This document shows, in pieces, positions 7,438 to 13,382 of a stretch of DNA of 18,120 nt; position 1 is the stretch's first letter, and the number at the start of each line of letters is the position of its first letter. A program made the translations under genes and the position numbers. The notes beneath the pieces were generated by a model, which saw nothing but the letters and a program-made list of their open reading frames with translations, was not told where the DNA came from and searched no databases. The stretch is from Sulfurospirillum sp. (lineage in GTDB: Bacteria > Campylobacterota > Campylobacteria > Campylobacterales > QNZT01). Location: contig QNZT01000197.1 of NCBI GenBank assembly GCA_003978455.1, positions 1 through 18,120 on the forward strand, written 5' to 3'.

Positions 7438-8328
7438 TTAATTGTTTTCTGGTAACTTTTCGAGTTTTTGATATTCGGAAATCGCTTCTTTTGCCACTTT
7501 CCGACCATAATCGATAATCATTTCTGCTTCATGAAACTCATAAAAACCGCACAGATTTTTGGGAATATTTATGACGATATCGGGCTGATGTGCCGCCAGT
7601 TCATAACGTGTGATAAGGTTCTGCATCGTTTCGATCGTTTTGGAGACGATGGTAAAGTAGTTTATCTCCTCCTCTCTTTTCTCTTCAAAGAAGTTTTTTT
7701 GGATAAACTCTGTAATCTTTTGCTGAATACCCCCTTCTGTTTCACTCTCTTGTTTAACGATCTTATCCGCTTTGCGTTCGCCGTTGAGATTGACGGCTAT
7801 CAGCATATCATTGGTATCAGAGAGGAGGGGTACTGTGGGGAGTGGATTGAGGATACCGCCGTCCACCAGCAGATGTTTTTCTGAACGGATTGGGGTAAAT
7901 ATGGTAGGGATGGCGATAGACGCGCGGATCGCATTTAAGAGATCGCCTTCCTGAAACCAGACCTCCTTTTGGGTGTCGATATCGGTAGCGACTGCCGTAT
8001 AATCGATAGGCAGATCTTCTATCTTGATATTTTTACCGACGATCGTTTCCAGAACATCGAAAACCTTGTCCCCTTTGATAAACCCCGTCGTGGCAAATGA
8101 AAAATCCACCAGTTTCAAAACTGAGAGCATATCGAGCGAAAGCACCCACTCTCTGTAGTCGTTCAGCTTACCGGCAGCATAGAGACCGCCGACCAGTGCC
8201 CCCATCGAAGATCCGGAGATCGATCTGATTTCATAACCCGCTTTCTCCAGCACATCGATCACCCCGATATGCGCGTATCCCCTAGCTCCTCCGCTGCCCA
8301 GTACCAATGAAACTGTCTTCTTTCTCAT
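7438..8328 (-). CDS. Patatin-like phospholipase (RssA-type)
   Basis: A 296-residue cytosolic patatin-family acyl hydrolase. The Ser-Asp dyad is complete: GSSMG with nucleophile S41 (residues 39-43), and DGG with D156 (residues 156-158). The glycine-rich oxyanion loop is at residues 11-17 (GSGGARG). The order and spacing match the short bacterial RssA/YchK group rather than the long ExoU or plant forms. Acidic and charged residues dominate the C-terminal third (an EEKREEE stretch). There is no signal peptide or membrane segment, so action on membrane lipids would be from the cytosol. The start ATG at 8328 has CGGAGAG 5 nt before it. Substrate unknown; lysophospholipids or phospholipids by family. 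Confidence 0.88.
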   Translation of the reverse strand: MRKKTVSLVLGSGGARGYAHIGVIDVLEKAGYEIRSISGSSMGALVGGLYAAGKLNDYREWVLSLDMLSVLKLVDFSFATTGFIKGDKVFDVLETIVGKNIKIEDLPIDYTAVATDIDTQKEVWFQEGDLLNAIRASIAIPTIFTPIRSEKHLLVDGGILNPLPTVPLLSDTNDMLIAVNLNGERKADKIVKQESETEGGIQQKITEFIQKNFFEEKREEEINYFTIVSKTIETMQNLITRYELAAHQPDIVINIPKNLCGFYEFHEAEMIIDYGRKVAKEAISEYQKLEKLPENN

Positions 8329-8466
8329 GAAATCTCTCCGACTATGTTTATGTCATTGTACAGAAGTTCGTGTAAAATGATTGTAAAAAGTACAGATATT
8401 CGGGCTTCGTGCATATCGCATATGAAGAGAGGAAAAAGTGGAAATAGGAATATGGAATAAAGCCCG

Positions 8467-8553
8467 AGCGCGGTTTATCTGCGCGTGAGCCTGCTGCTGA
8501 AGCAAACACAGCGTTAGCGCAGATATTTGGGCTTTGCTCAAATATTGTATCCA
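8467..8553. repeat. Palindromic repeat unit 1
   Basis: The unit contains two inverted repeats. The first has 9-bp perfect arms (tatctgcgc at 8476-8484, gcgcagata at 8517-8525) around 32 nt. The second, overlapping it, is ATATTTGGGC / GCTCAAATAT (10 bp, one G-T pair) with a TTT loop. It differs from unit 2 by one base. Confidence 0.85.
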
Positions 8554-8590
8554 GAAGAAAGAAAAAAGCGGGAATATATAGAATAAACCA

Positions 8591-8677
8591 AGCGCGGTTT
8601 ATCTGCGCGTGAGCCTGCTGCTGAAGCAAACACAGCGTTAGCGCAGATATTTGGGCTTTGCTCAAATATCGTATCCA
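8591..8677. repeat. Palindromic repeat unit 2
   Basis: Same as unit 1 except for one T-to-C change near the end. Its terminal hairpin begins about 17 nt after the 3' end of rnpB on the minus strand, so it may fold at the end of the rnpB transcript. There is no T tract for ordinary termination. Confidence 0.85.
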
Positions 8678-8688
8678 AAATAGTAAGT

Positions 8689-9008
8689 GGTACAGCGATA
8701 AGCCGGGTTCTGTCGTGGGTGATTATTTATCTAAACTCTTTTTTACAAAAGAGTTTTAGCAAAGCGTTTTATTATGAGACATTTACCATACGCTTCTTGC
8801 TGCAGGTTGGGTTTACCTGGCTACCCTGATTGCTCAGAGTACCGGTGAGCTCTTACCTCACCCTTTCACCTTTTACCATACCGGAGTATGGTAGTCTACT
8901 CTCTGTTGCACTTGCCCTTGGGTTACCCCAGCCATCTGTTAGATGGAACCTTGTCTCATTGCAGCCCGGACTTTCCTCTGGCATTTGCCAGCAATCACCT
9001 GCTGTACC
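8689..9008 (-). ncRNA. rnpB: RNase P RNA (bacterial type A)
   Basis: The catalytic RNA of RNase P, which matures tRNA 5' ends. On the minus strand the 5' conserved block GAGGAAAGTCCGGGC lies at about 8978-8964 and the 3' block CAGAACCCGGCTTAT at 8712-8698; these are the two best-known universal rnpB segments. The internal ACAGAGAGTAGAC block is also present. The ends are set by helix P1: GGTACAGC (9008-9001) pairs perfectly with GCTGTACC (8696-8689), giving about 320 nt. A 9- to 11-bp A/T-rich hairpin (AAACTCTTTT side) near the 3' part is a variable helix. The predicted transcription start from the promoter upstream falls exactly on the first P1 base. Confidence 0.96.
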
Positions 9009-9014
9009 TTTTTT

Positions 9015-9023
9015 ATTATACCA
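9015..9023 (-). promoter_or_regulatory. Extended -10 promoter of rnpB
   Basis: The minus strand reads TGGTATAAT, then six A residues, then the G of helix P1 at 9008, which is 7 nt after the -10 box and is the natural +1. No consensus -35 is visible. Confidence 0.8.
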
Positions 9024-9118
9024 TAATCGGAACAAAATGTGTAGCAACTTGTCTTGTGGACGATACTGTTCATGATAGTTCTGAAAAAATAGAAGAAATA
9101 TCGTAAAAAGGTAAGAAA

Positions 9119-9152
9119 AACATACTATTTAGATAAAAAAGTATGTTAAAAT
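9119..9152 (+). promoter_or_regulatory. Putative promoter and inverted repeat before the thioredoxin gene
   Basis: TGTTAAAAT (9144-9152) is an extended -10-like box about 50 nt before the thioredoxin start. The right arm of an inverted repeat, AACATACT (9119-9126) and AGTATGTT (9140-9147), separated by 13 nt, overlaps this box, so the repeat could be an operator. No -35 consensus. Confidence 0.4.
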
Positions 9153-9202
9153 TTTCTTTAACACTCAAGAGATAAAGACCATATCAAGACAAGGAGAAAA
9201 AG

Positions 9203-9607
9203 ATGAAAAGAGTTATCTTGACAGCTGTCGCCGTTGCGATAAGTGCTTCGACAGCTTTTGGGTTTGAGCATATCAAAGACCTTACAGATTTTCACAAAAA
9301 GACGGCTAAAGGAAATGTCATCGTCGAATTTTATGCACCGTGGTGCGGCCCGTGCAAAGAGATGAAACGCAATCTTCAAAAGATTAACCGTAAAAGAGAA
9401 AAAGTAAAAATCTACCAGGTCAATATCGATCAGAGTCAGGATGTGGTGGATATGTATGGTACACCCCAGGTACCTGCTATCCTTTATATCAAAAACGGTG
9501 AGATTTTACAGGGGTTTGTCGGGTTGAAGCAAATGCCGGAACTGAGGCGTGATATCAAACGCTATTTTAAAACACGAACAGTTAAAGTCGCTTCAAAAAA
9601 ACGCTAA
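9203..9607 (+). CDS. Periplasmic thioredoxin-fold protein (WCGPC)
   Basis: A 134-residue exported thioredoxin. Residues 1-20 are a Sec signal peptide: MKR, then a hydrophobic core VILTAVAVAIS, with probable cleavage after AFG at residue 20. The active site is APWCGPCKEM with C48 and C51, and the cis-proline is P91 in TPQVPAI. The CGPC pair is the thioredoxin-type reducing motif, unlike the CPHC of DsbA. A periplasmic member normally receives electrons from a CcdA/DsbD-type membrane protein and reduces cytochrome c apoproteins or other substrates; neither partner is in the window. The C terminus is strongly basic. AAGGAG lies before the ATG, and a long terminator follows, so the gene is monocistronic. 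Downstream on the same strand is a secreted nine-cysteine protein, a possible but unproven substrate. Confidence 0.88.
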   Translation: MKRVILTAVAVAISASTAFGFEHIKDLTDFHKKTAKGNVIVEFYAPWCGPCKEMKRNLQKINRKREKVKIYQVNIDQSQDVVDMYGTPQVPAILYIKNGEILQGFVGLKQMPELRRDIKRYFKTRTVKVASKKR

Positions 9608-9628
9608 TCTCTATCAAAAAAAACCTTT

Positions 9629-9662
9629 AAAAAACCTGAAAATTGATATTTTTGGGTTTTTT
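9629..9662 (+). terminator. Intrinsic terminator of the thioredoxin gene
   Basis: A 14-bp A/T-rich stem (9629-9642 with 9649-9662, two G-T pairs) with a TTGATA loop ends in six T residues. It lies 22 nt after the stop codon. Confidence 0.8.
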
Positions 9663-9898
9663 GTCTCAAAATTACCTCTCAAAAACCTCTCTAACTTGTT
9701 CTGAAACGCAAAATTTTGATCAATTTGTTTCGATTTTACATACAAATTCTAAAAAAATCTTTATAAATTGTATAAAAATGGGTGAAAAAAGCGTTTTTTG
9801 AGCACTTCATTTAAGGTTCAAACTTAATCTATTTTAAAAAGTATAAAGTATTTCATGTAAACAGAGATAAGTGTAATAATAATAAATATTTATATTAA
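9663..9898. other. AT-rich gene-free stretch
   Basis: This stretch lies between the thioredoxin terminator and the next promoter. I see no gene or RNA family in it. It is very AT rich, with A and T tracts, a small A6-GCG-T6 inverted repeat at about 9786-9800, and a 12-bp palindrome ATAAATATTTAT at 9882-9893 just upstream of the -35 box of the next gene. The palindrome could bind a regulator, but this is weak in such AT-rich sequence. Confidence 0.5.
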
Positions 9899-9927
9899 TT
9901 GACTCTATTTGCTATATGACTTATACT
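9899..9927 (+). promoter_or_regulatory. Sigma70 promoter of the cysteine-rich secreted protein
   Basis: TTGACT (9899-9904), a 17-nt spacer, then TATACT (9922-9927). This is near consensus with optimal spacing, stronger in the -35 than most promoters of the window. Predicted start about 9934, leader about 26 nt. Confidence 0.8.
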
Positions 9928-9959
9928 GTCAGAGTAATTATCAAATCAAAGGAGTTCAA

Positions 9960-10337
9960 ATGAACAAAGTTTTAGCAGTGGTAGTAGGATTAGGTGTAGC
10001 AGCAAGTTTACAGGCAGGTTCTGTGAAATGCGATTTTCCTGTAGTAAAATGTGAACCGATCTATAAAACAGTGATTAAAAAAATCCCTCATAAAGAGTGC
10101 TGGGAAGAGCAGCAAAAAAGTAATATCGACTATAAACAGAGCGGTGTGGGTGCTTGTACAACAGGCGGTATCGTTGTATCTAAAAGATGTATCCTGACAA
10201 AATGTAAAACAGTATATGAGTCAATCGAAGAGAAAGTACTTGTCGGATATAAAAACTATGCAAAATGTGGTTGTAACACATTCTCAAAAATCAGTAACTG
10301 CAAGCTGAAATTTATCACAGCAACAATCAATTACTAA
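9960..10337 (+). CDS. Secreted cysteine-rich protein, 125 residues, unknown function
   Basis: A small exported protein. Residues 1-19 form a Sec signal peptide (MNK, then hydrophobic VLAVVVGLGVAASL) with probable cleavage after LQA. The mature part of about 106 residues is basic and holds nine cysteines (C24, 31, 47, 66, 77, 82, 103, 105, 114). Two halves look related: C-x6-C-x15-C with CEPIYKTVIKKIP and KECWEE, and C-x4-C-x20-C with CKTVYESIEEKV. The first half resembles the N-terminal 'P.Y.TV...P...CWEE' segment I know from some proteobacterial glycine-zipper envelope proteins, but no glycine zipper follows. The odd cysteine number allows four disulfides and one free thiol. I choose ATG 9960, after AAAGGAG, because it gives the signal peptide. 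Strong promoter and strong terminator: a monocistronic, probably well-expressed gene. Function unknown. Confidence 0.82.
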   Translation: MNKVLAVVVGLGVAASLQAGSVKCDFPVVKCEPIYKTVIKKIPHKECWEEQQKSNIDYKQSGVGACTTGGIVVSKRCILTKCKTVYESIEEKVLVGYKNYAKCGCNTFSKISNCKLKFITATINY

Positions 10338-10347
10338 TCATATACCG

Positions 10348-10373
10348 CAAAAAGGGAGAGCTCTTCCTTTTTG
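10348..10373. terminator. Bidirectional intrinsic terminator
   Basis: A near-perfect 13-bp inverted repeat (10348-10360 with 10361-10373, one G-T pair; the central AGCT forms the loop). T5 ends the arm on the plus strand and the matching A5 gives T5 on the minus strand, so it can stop both the cysteine-rich gene (plus) and the methionine operon (minus). Confidence 0.85.
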
Positions 10374-10392
10374 TAGTATATTTCATGACAAG

Positions 10393-10611
10393 TTAAGGCT
10401 CTTTCAGATATTTCTTAAACTGTTGCAGCCATTCATGATTTTCCTCGATCACGTTACTCTGTTTTTTCAGGATATTGACGATGATCGTCTCCAGCTCTTC
10501 CAGTGAGAGATAGTTCAATACATAAGGCGCGATCTCAAGCTCCCCGCCGTATGTTGTCAGCAACTCTTCGATCTCCTTGAGTCTTTTCTGCTTCTCTTCC
10601 AGTTCCATCAT
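10393..10611 (-). CDS. Small charged protein, 72 residues, unknown role
   Basis: Last gene of the methionine operon. It starts MMELEEKQKRLKEIEELL, so either of two adjacent ATG codons (10611 or 10608) could be used; the ribosome site is weak, and the start is 2 nt after the stop of the E1-like gene, so translation is probably by reinitiation. The protein is a likely helical, acidic/basic mix: a first helix of Glu/Lys/Leu heptads, a middle LEIAPYVLNYLSLEELETIIVNILKK segment in parts resembling a short helical adaptor, and a basic end. It has no cysteine and no C-terminal Gly-Gly, so it is not an obvious ubiquitin-like substrate of the neighbouring E1-like protein. I do not recognise the family. 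Confidence 0.72.
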   Translation of the reverse strand: MMELEEKQKRLKEIEELLTTYGGELEIAPYVLNYLSLEELETIIVNILKKQSNVIEENHEWLQQFKKYLKEP

Positions 10612-10613
10612 TC

Positions 10614-11282
10614 TTACTTTTTTGGCATTTTAAATTTTTGGGTGATGAGCTCTCCCTTGCTGTCAAAATAGAGATAGTAGAGTAGGTCTTTCGTGATCTC
10701 CAGTCCGGCAAGGTAGCGCAGGGCAAGATTCGCCTGTAACGAGGCGATGAACATCACAATCGGCGCAGCGATACCGGCGGGTGTTTTGTCACTGATGTTA
10801 AAAGCACTGAAATCACTCTTCTCGAAAAAACATACCTGTCCCTGAAATGCCTCGACAGAACCGTAGAGCCACGGTCTTTGTACCGACTTTGCAAAAGTAT
10901 CGATGGCCGCGCGTACAGGAAGATTATCGGTTGCATCGATGATCAGATCGGGAACAATCCCGGTTTTGCTAAATGCTTCAAAGTCCCCGGTAAAAGGTTT
11001 TGTCACGACAAAGTCCGATCTCGCTTCGATGGTTCTGGCAAGTGCTTCACATTTGTAAACGCCGATATCCTCTTTGGTAAAAGCGATCTGGCGATGGATG
11101 TTGTGTATCTCTACTTTGTCGAAGTCGATGAGATGGATGGTGCCGATACCGCTGCTTCCCAGAGCGATACCCAGCGAACACCCCAGTCCGCCGCATCCGA
11201 TGATCGCAATCTCTTTTTGCCGGAGACTCTGCTGTCTCTCTTCTCCCCAGAGCTCTATCTGACGATGAAAGTAGGTGTTCAT
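10614..11282 (-). CDS. E1-like adenylating protein, ThiF/MoeB/HesA family, zinc motif missing
   Basis: A 222-residue Rossmann-fold protein. The ATP-binding and adenylation residues are intact: GCGGLG (29-34), D53-F-D55, N61-x-x-R64-Q65, K77, and DATDN (116-120) followed by R124. Family members adenylate the C terminus of a sulfur carrier protein (ThiS, MoaD) or a ubiquitin-like protein. The C-terminal zinc module of MoeB/ThiF, two CxxC pairs, is absent: the only cysteines are C30, C35, C78 and C151, and the expected region reads DFSAFNISDKTPAGIAAP. No carrier protein gene is nearby. I start at ATG 11282, overlapping the upstream stop by ATGA, with GGGAG before it. A moeB-labelled gene lies near a nitrilase-like gene in H. 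pylori (HP0755-HP0757) as I recall, so the pairing may be old. Confidence 0.85.
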   Translation of the reverse strand: MNTYFHRQIELWGEERQQSLRQKEIAIIGCGGLGCSLGIALGSSGIGTIHLIDFDKVEIHNIHRQIAFTKEDIGVYKCEALARTIEARSDFVVTKPFTGDFEAFSKTGIVPDLIIDATDNLPVRAAIDTFAKSVQRPWLYGSVEAFQGQVCFFEKSDFSAFNISDKTPAGIAAPIVMFIASLQANLALRYLAGLEITKDLLYYLYFDSKGELITQKFKMPKK

Positions 11283-12076
11283 ATGATCTCCCGGACTTTG
11301 AGCTGCTCCTGAAACTTCCACGTCTCCCTTGCCGCAGTCACTTCATGTTTATTGATGCTGATCATCAGCAGCTCCTCTTTGGAGTTGAGTGACTTTTCGA
11401 TCTCACCGAAAGGATTGATGAGGTAAGTCTCGCCGTAAAATTTCCAGAGACTCTCGTCATCGTTGTAGGTGCCGACACGGTTGACACGCAGGATATACAT
11501 ACTGTTCAAAAGCGCGCGTGATTTGAGGATCTCGTTCCATCTCTGACTGGAGCCGAAGGTAGAGACGGAGGGCACCAGTACGACATCGACCCCCTTTTTG
11601 AGCATCTCGATCCAAACTTGATCGAAGTGGATATCAAACCCGTTGATCGCCGCGTAGGTGATACCGTTGTAGTCGAAGTGGATAAAAGAGATCGCGTCGC
11701 TTTTTTCATTGTCAAAAAAACCGTCTTCGTCCCAGTGCTCGTAGTTGATAAGAAAGTTCTGGTTGACAAACTCCGCACCTTCGGGCGTAAACTTCCCGAT
11801 CGCTTTGTATATCTTTCCCTCTTCGATCAGCACGATCGGTGCGACGATGATGAGATTGTAACTGCGTGCATAGTGCGACAGTGCTTCTATTTTATGACGG
11901 CTCTGCTCTGCGATGAGCATTTTTGGCATGGTTTTGAGCTCTTTGAAGAAGGTGTTTAACACATACTCCGCCAGTACGACGATGCGTACCCCTTTCTGGC
12001 TACACGTTTGTAGATAGTTGTCCAGCTTGGTGTTGCTCAGGGGTAGGGTGGAGAGTTGCAGGGCTGCGATTCTCAT
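11279..12076 (-). CDS. Nitrilase-superfamily protein lacking catalytic Cys and Lys (likely pseudoenzyme)
   Basis: A 265-residue carbon-nitrogen hydrolase fold. Members normally use a Glu-Lys-Cys triad. E37 in VLAEYV is present, and a second Glu, E113 in INYEHWDE, fits the supporting glutamate. The lysine position (FVNQNFL) carries Q106, and the nucleophile position, usually ICYD or similar, reads INGFD, with G146 where Cys should be. The only cysteine in the whole protein is C25, far away in the N-terminal helix, so no nearby residue can replace it. The rest of the fold is well kept (VVLVPSVSTFGSS, ILKSRALLNSMYILRVNRVG, YLINPFGEI), so it does not look like a decaying gene but a non-catalytic or altered one. 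ATGA overlaps on both sides couple it to xseB and to the E1-like gene. An AAGGAAG site precedes ATG 12076. Confidence 0.85.
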   Translation of the reverse strand: MRIAALQLSTLPLSNTKLDNYLQTCSQKGVRIVVLAEYVLNTFFKELKTMPKMLIAEQSRHKIEALSHYARSYNLIIVAPIVLIEEGKIYKAIGKFTPEGAEFVNQNFLINYEHWDEDGFFDNEKSDAISFIHFDYNGITYAAINGFDIHFDQVWIEMLKKGVDVVLVPSVSTFGSSQRWNEILKSRALLNSMYILRVNRVGTYNDDESLWKFYGETYLINPFGEIEKSLNSKEELLMISINKHEVTAARETWKFQEQLKVREII

Positions 12077-12276
12077 GAATCTTCCTTGCTGTACTCTTCA
12101 AACTCGAGTTTGGCGTTTTCGAGCAGTCTGGTCGCCTCTTTGAGCTCTTTGATCCCCTCTTTGTAGTAGGCGACACTCTCGCTCAGCGTGATCTCCGGGT
12201 TCATCAACTTCTCCAGAATCTCTTTGGCGTGTGCGATCTTCTCTTCAAAACTGATCTCTTTTTTCTCTTCACTCAT
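12073..12276 (-). CDS. xseB: Exodeoxyribonuclease VII small subunit
   Basis: A 67-residue helical subunit that wraps the long C-terminal helices of XseA in exonuclease VII, a single-strand-specific nuclease. Characteristic features are ISFEEKIAHAKEILEKLMNPEITLSESVAYYKEGIKEL in sequence order: 'SFEE', 'AKEILEKL', then 'LsES...Y.eG..L'. The length is typical. GGAGG precedes the ATG at 12276. It overlaps metX and the nitrilase-like gene by ATGA at each end. The xseA gene is not in the window. Confidence 0.92.
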   Translation of the reverse strand: MSEEKKEISFEEKIAHAKEILEKLMNPEITLSESVAYYKEGIKELKEATRLLENAKLEFEEYSKEDS

Positions 12277-13382
12277 CTCTCTTCCTCCAGTGCTTTTGTT
12301 ACGCTGTGTGCAAATTTGTCCAGTTCCACCAAAAAGGCGTCATGACCGTAATCGCTGTCGATCTCTTCGTAGTGAACCAGATCGCTTTTTCCGATATTGT
12401 GCAGTGTCGTTTCGATCTGTTTCATCTCTTCGGGCAGAAAGAGCAGGTCACTCTTGAACGCGTAGAGATAGATCTGCGACTTGATCCTTCCGAGTGAATC
12501 CTCCAGCGAGTCATAGTTTCGCGTCGCATCGAAAATATTGATCGCTTTAGTGATATAGAGGAAACTGAGCGGGTCGAACCACTGCACAAAGTTCATTCCG
12601 TTATAGTCGAGATACCGCTCTATCTGAAAACGACCGAAAAGCTCATACAAACCGTCGGTTTCGACATACTCCCTGCCAAATTTACGCTGCATCGAATCGG
12701 GACTCAGGTAGCTGATATGCCCGCACATCCTCCCCGTGGCAAAGCCGGGAAAGCCTTTTTCGCGTATCTCTTTTGGATCGTACAGACCGTTTTGAAATGC
12801 CGGATCCCGGATCACCGCTTCACGTGCCACTTTGTTAAAGGCGATCGCCCATGGTTGTGTCGCGTAGGTACTAGCCAGGACGATATGTTTTTTGGCGAAG
12901 TTGGGGTGCTCGATGGCAAAGCAGAGCGCCTGCATACCGCCCATCGAACCGCCTATGACAGCGTGGGCATGGTGGATACCGATCCTGTCGAAAAGTATGC
13001 GCTGTGCCTTGACCATATCGCTGATCGTGATGACCGGAAATTTCAGCCGGTAGGGTTTACATGAAGGGTACATCTCCGACATCGGACCGGTGGAACCGAA
13101 ACAGCTGCCGATGACATTGACGCAGATGACAAAGTATTTTCGGGTATCGATCGCTTTGCCGTCACCGATCATCCCGTCCCACCAGCCGGGTTTGATGTCG
13201 CCTTCATAGGTTCCCGCCGCATGGTGGCTGCCTGTCAGTGCGTGACAGACCACCACGACATTGCTCTTATCTTCGTTGAGTATACCGTATGTTTCATAGG
13301 TGAGATCGTATGGCTCCAGTATCCGCCCGCTCTCCAGATAGAGCGGATTGGTAAAGTGCTCGGTTCGTGTCGTGATTTTCAA
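12273..13382 (-). CDS. metX: Homoserine O-acetyltransferase
   Basis: A 369-residue alpha/beta-hydrolase-fold acyltransferase, the first committed step of methionine synthesis: homoserine plus acetyl-CoA gives O-acetylhomoserine. The nucleophile elbow is GGSMGG with S146; the other triad residues are D312 (FKSDLLF) and H347 (YGHDAF). The N-terminal CHALTGSHHAAG block (residues 46-57) and NVIGSCFGSTGP (89-100) are family hallmarks. Whether the acyl donor is acetyl- or succinyl-CoA cannot be proven from motifs alone. The start is TTG at 13382-13380, immediately after the metY TAA, with GAGGG 4 nt before it; the resulting N terminus MKITTRTEHFTNPLYLESG matches the family and no better start exists. 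Confidence 0.95.
   Translation of the reverse strand: MKITTRTEHFTNPLYLESGRILEPYDLTYETYGILNEDKSNVVVVCHALTGSHHAAGTYEGDIKPGWWDGMIGDGKAIDTRKYFVICVNVIGSCFGSTGPMSEMYPSCKPYRLKFPVITISDMVKAQRILFDRIGIHHAHAVIGGSMGGMQALCFAIEHPNFAKKHIVLASTYATQPWAIAFNKVAREAVIRDPAFQNGLYDPKEIREKGFPGFATGRMCGHISYLSPDSMQRKFGREYVETDGLYELFGRFQIERYLDYNGMNFVQWFDPLSFLYITKAINIFDATRNYDSLEDSLGRIKSQIYLYAFKSDLLFLPEEMKQIETTLHNIGKSDLVHYEEIDSDYGHDAFLVELDKFAHSVTKALEEER

Larger units (their letters stand above)
8389..8677. repeat. Tandem palindromic repeat array beside rnpB
   Basis: Two nearly identical 87-bp units (8467-8553 and 8591-8677) sit 124 bp apart. Their short leader segments, rich in GAAAAAG and GGAATA, are also alike. A decayed third piece at about 8389-8440 matches only the end of the unit (agatattcgggctt against agatatttgggctt). 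The array fills the 360-nt gap between the patatin gene and rnpB. Short reading frames across it (for example 8348-8665 minus) merely repeat the same peptide twice and have no ribosome sites, so I treat the whole stretch as non-coding. Confidence 0.85.

Noticed and set aside
8348..8665. Minus-strand frames over the repeat array
   Set aside because: The peptide simply repeats because the DNA repeats; no ribosome site, and the units are palindromic non-coding sequence.
8389..8677. CRISPR array
   Set aside because: Only two full units, 87 bp long with internal palindromes and related spacers; does not fit CRISPR repeat-spacer structure.
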